The position numbers were made by a program, and so were the translations under genes. DNA of 52,343 bases from NCBI GenBank assembly GCA_009920775.1, contig RFZI01000003.1, positions 1 through 52,343 on the forward strand, written 5' to 3'. Origin of the DNA: Paracoccaceae bacterium. GTDB lineage: Bacteria > Pseudomonadota > Alphaproteobacteria > Rhodobacterales > Rhodobacteraceae. Shown one piece after another: positions 51,156 through 52,343 of the stretch (position 1 is its first letter; every line of letters starts with the position of its first letter). The notes beneath the pieces are model-generated. The model was not told the DNA's origin, did not search any database, and saw only the letters and a program-made list of their open reading frames with translations.

Positions 51156-52161
51156 TCAGCGCTCCTTCAGCTTTATGCGGTTATTATAGATGTTCATCAC
51201 GCTTGAGATCATCAGACTCGCCGTCAGATAGAACAGCCCCAGAAGAAGCATCCCCTCAAGCTCGCGGCCGGTCTGGTTGATCGTAATGCCGCCAAGGGTG
51301 GCGCGAACGTCCATGTAGCCAACCGCGATCGCCAGAGACGAGTTCTTCGTGAGGTTGAGAAACTGCGAAATCAGCGGCGGGATGATGACCCGCATTGCCT
51401 GCGGCAGGATCACGAGGTTCATGGTTCGGTTCGGACGCAGGCCGAGGGCGAAGGCCGCCTCGGTTTGGCCCTTGCTGACCGCAAGAATGCCTGCGCGGAC
51501 GATCTCGGCGATGAAGGCGCCGGTATAGAGCGACAGAGCGAACCACAGCGCGATGAGCGAGTTCCTCACCTGAAGGCCGCCCTGGAAGTTGAAACCTCCA
51601 AGTTCGGGGTATTCCAGCGTCACCGGATGACCAAGCACAAAGTAGAACAGCGTGACCGGAACAATAAAGAGACCCAGCGAAACCCAGAAGACGGGAAGGA
51701 TATCGCCTGTCTGCTCTTGCCGCTTGCGCGCATAGCGCCGGAAAGCCCATATCCCAATAAGCGAGAGCACAAAGATGGCGCCCAAAATCATCGATCCGTC
51801 ATGCCAGATCGGTTTGGGGATAAAGACGCCTCGGTTGGTGAGTTGCAACGATGCAGCCCAGAAAGGCCACGAGCAAGGTGTTCAGAATGCCGACAATCGC
51901 AGCACGGCCATGCGAACTTTGCGAGCTGTATTCGATGAGGCGCTGGTTGATGTCATACCCCGCCGGCGTCGACAGGAATCCGAAATCGAAATCCTTGCCC
52001 AGCGCCGATAGGTTTTGAACGGTGTTGGAGACAAGCCACGAGAACGACAACATCAACAGGATGAAGGCCACCACCTGGATGGTCAATGATCTGTAGCGCG
52101 TATCATAGAGAAGTTGTCTCAGCCGGAAGGAATCCTTCGGCACATCAACGGAAATTGTCAT
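51156..52161 (-). pseudogene. bztB: Amino-acid ABC transporter permease (BztB/AapQ), split by deletion and frameshift
   Basis: The first 107 codons (MTISVDVPKDSFRLRQLL to LLVAFLGCIVAT) read well, then the frame goes wrong and stops at 51799. The rest of the protein (LTNRGVFIPKPIWHDGS to IYNNRIKLKER, about 228 residues) continues in another frame. About 60-65 residues are missing compared with a family length near 396-400, covering a membrane helix and the loop that usually contains FRNVPVLL. Junction about 51836-51847. As it stands the permease is not made in full. An assembly error is the other explanation. Confidence 0.78.
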
Positions 52162-52251
52162 TTTAACTCACCGGCTCCCTGGTGCGACGTTTGACCCGAG
52201 GAAATGGGCGTCGCTAGTCGTGGGACATGCCAAAAGGCACTCTATTATTGA

Positions 52252-52280
52252 GAAAGGGCGCGGCATTGCCGCGCCCTTTC
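52252..52280 (-). terminator. Strong stem-loop between bztA and bztB
   Basis: GAAAGGGCGCGGC / GCCGCGCCCTTTC, a perfect 13-bp stem with a 3-nt loop, 12 nt after the bztA stop. On the minus strand the tail is TCAATAATAG, T-poor. Such hairpins after a binding-protein gene stabilise its mRNA and reduce read-through to the permeases. Confidence 0.8.
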
Positions 52281-52292
52281 CAGAATCAAAGC

Positions 52293-52343
52293 TTAGCGGA
52301 ACGGCGGCGAGTACAGCAGACCGCCGTTGGTCCACAGAGCGTT
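52293..52343 (-). CDS. bztA: Amino-acid ABC transporter substrate-binding protein (BztA/AapJ), C-terminal end only
   Basis: Only the last 16 codons and the stop are in the window: NALWTNGGLLYSPPFR. That ending is typical of BztA/AapJ-type binding proteins. It is the first gene of the bztABCD order read on the minus strand. Confidence 0.7.
   Translation of the reverse strand, partial: NALWTNGGLLYSPPFR

Noticed and set aside
1-52343. CRISPR array, restriction-modification or phage-defence genes
   Set aside because: No regularly spaced repeats, cas, methylase or nuclease signatures were seen; the island carries light and detoxification genes only.

Overview
The window is chromosomal DNA of a high-GC alphaproteobacterium, most likely a marine Rhodobacteraceae (Roseobacter group). 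The signs are the split ATP synthase F0 operon with b and b' subunits, MipZ, the rpmH-rnpA-yidD / ttcA / yidC / engB / argB block, the ffh / rpsP-rimM-trmD / rplS-rpmE block, and a Bzt/Aap-type amino-acid transporter. Gene calls rest on protein motifs read by eye; no database search was run.

Layout. 1-2775: end of an oligopeptide-type ABC transporter operon with a two-domain ATPase and a phosphodiesterase-fold hydrolase. 2843-5893: polA and a CHCC zinc protein on the minus strand. 5989-9474: an ABC-2 type ATPase, a sulfotransferase and a GT14-like glycosyltransferase. 9483-13955: HIT protein, adenosine kinase-like PfkB enzyme, nth, an AraC/O6-alkylguanine methyltransferase fusion, an OmpA-type lipoprotein, and a broken GntR regulator. 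14019-16620: atpI-B-E-b'-b on the minus strand. 16787-19564: ArsR regulator, an unusual LysR-EamA fusion, and azoreductase. 19812-27460: ffh, three acetyltransferases, chorismate mutase, rpsP, rimM, trmD, an SDR, rplS, rpmE and a cupin. 27457-30934: RhlE-type helicase, mipZ and a membrane protein.

31040-36430 is an accessory island of visibly lower GC next to a tRNA-Arg(ACG) gene. It has a 16-bp copy of the tRNA 3' end at its far edge, a truncated tyrosine-integrase N-terminus cut by an IS3-family fragment, and four intact cargo genes: a proteorhodopsin with proton-pump residues, a VOC protein, an iron-sulfur (6-4) photolyase-type protein and a YghU-like glutathione transferase. A light-driven pump next to a light-driven DNA repair enzyme and two detoxification-type proteins reads as a light/oxidative-stress package delivered by an element that can no longer move. 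No retinal-forming dioxygenase or carotenoid gene is in the window.

36571-52343 returns to core genome: sensor kinase, flavoprotein disulfide reductase with a TVP38 membrane protein, rpmH-rnpA-yidD, acyl-CoA synthetase, ttcA, yidC, MOSC, engB, argB, an Fe-S protein, a SixA-like phosphatase, and the bztABCD/aapJQMP operon on the minus strand. In that operon bztD lacks about 30 residues just before the Walker A motif and bztB is split by a deletion with frameshift. With the GntR gene this makes three internal deletions in one window, which is either real decay or an assembly problem and should be checked on reads.
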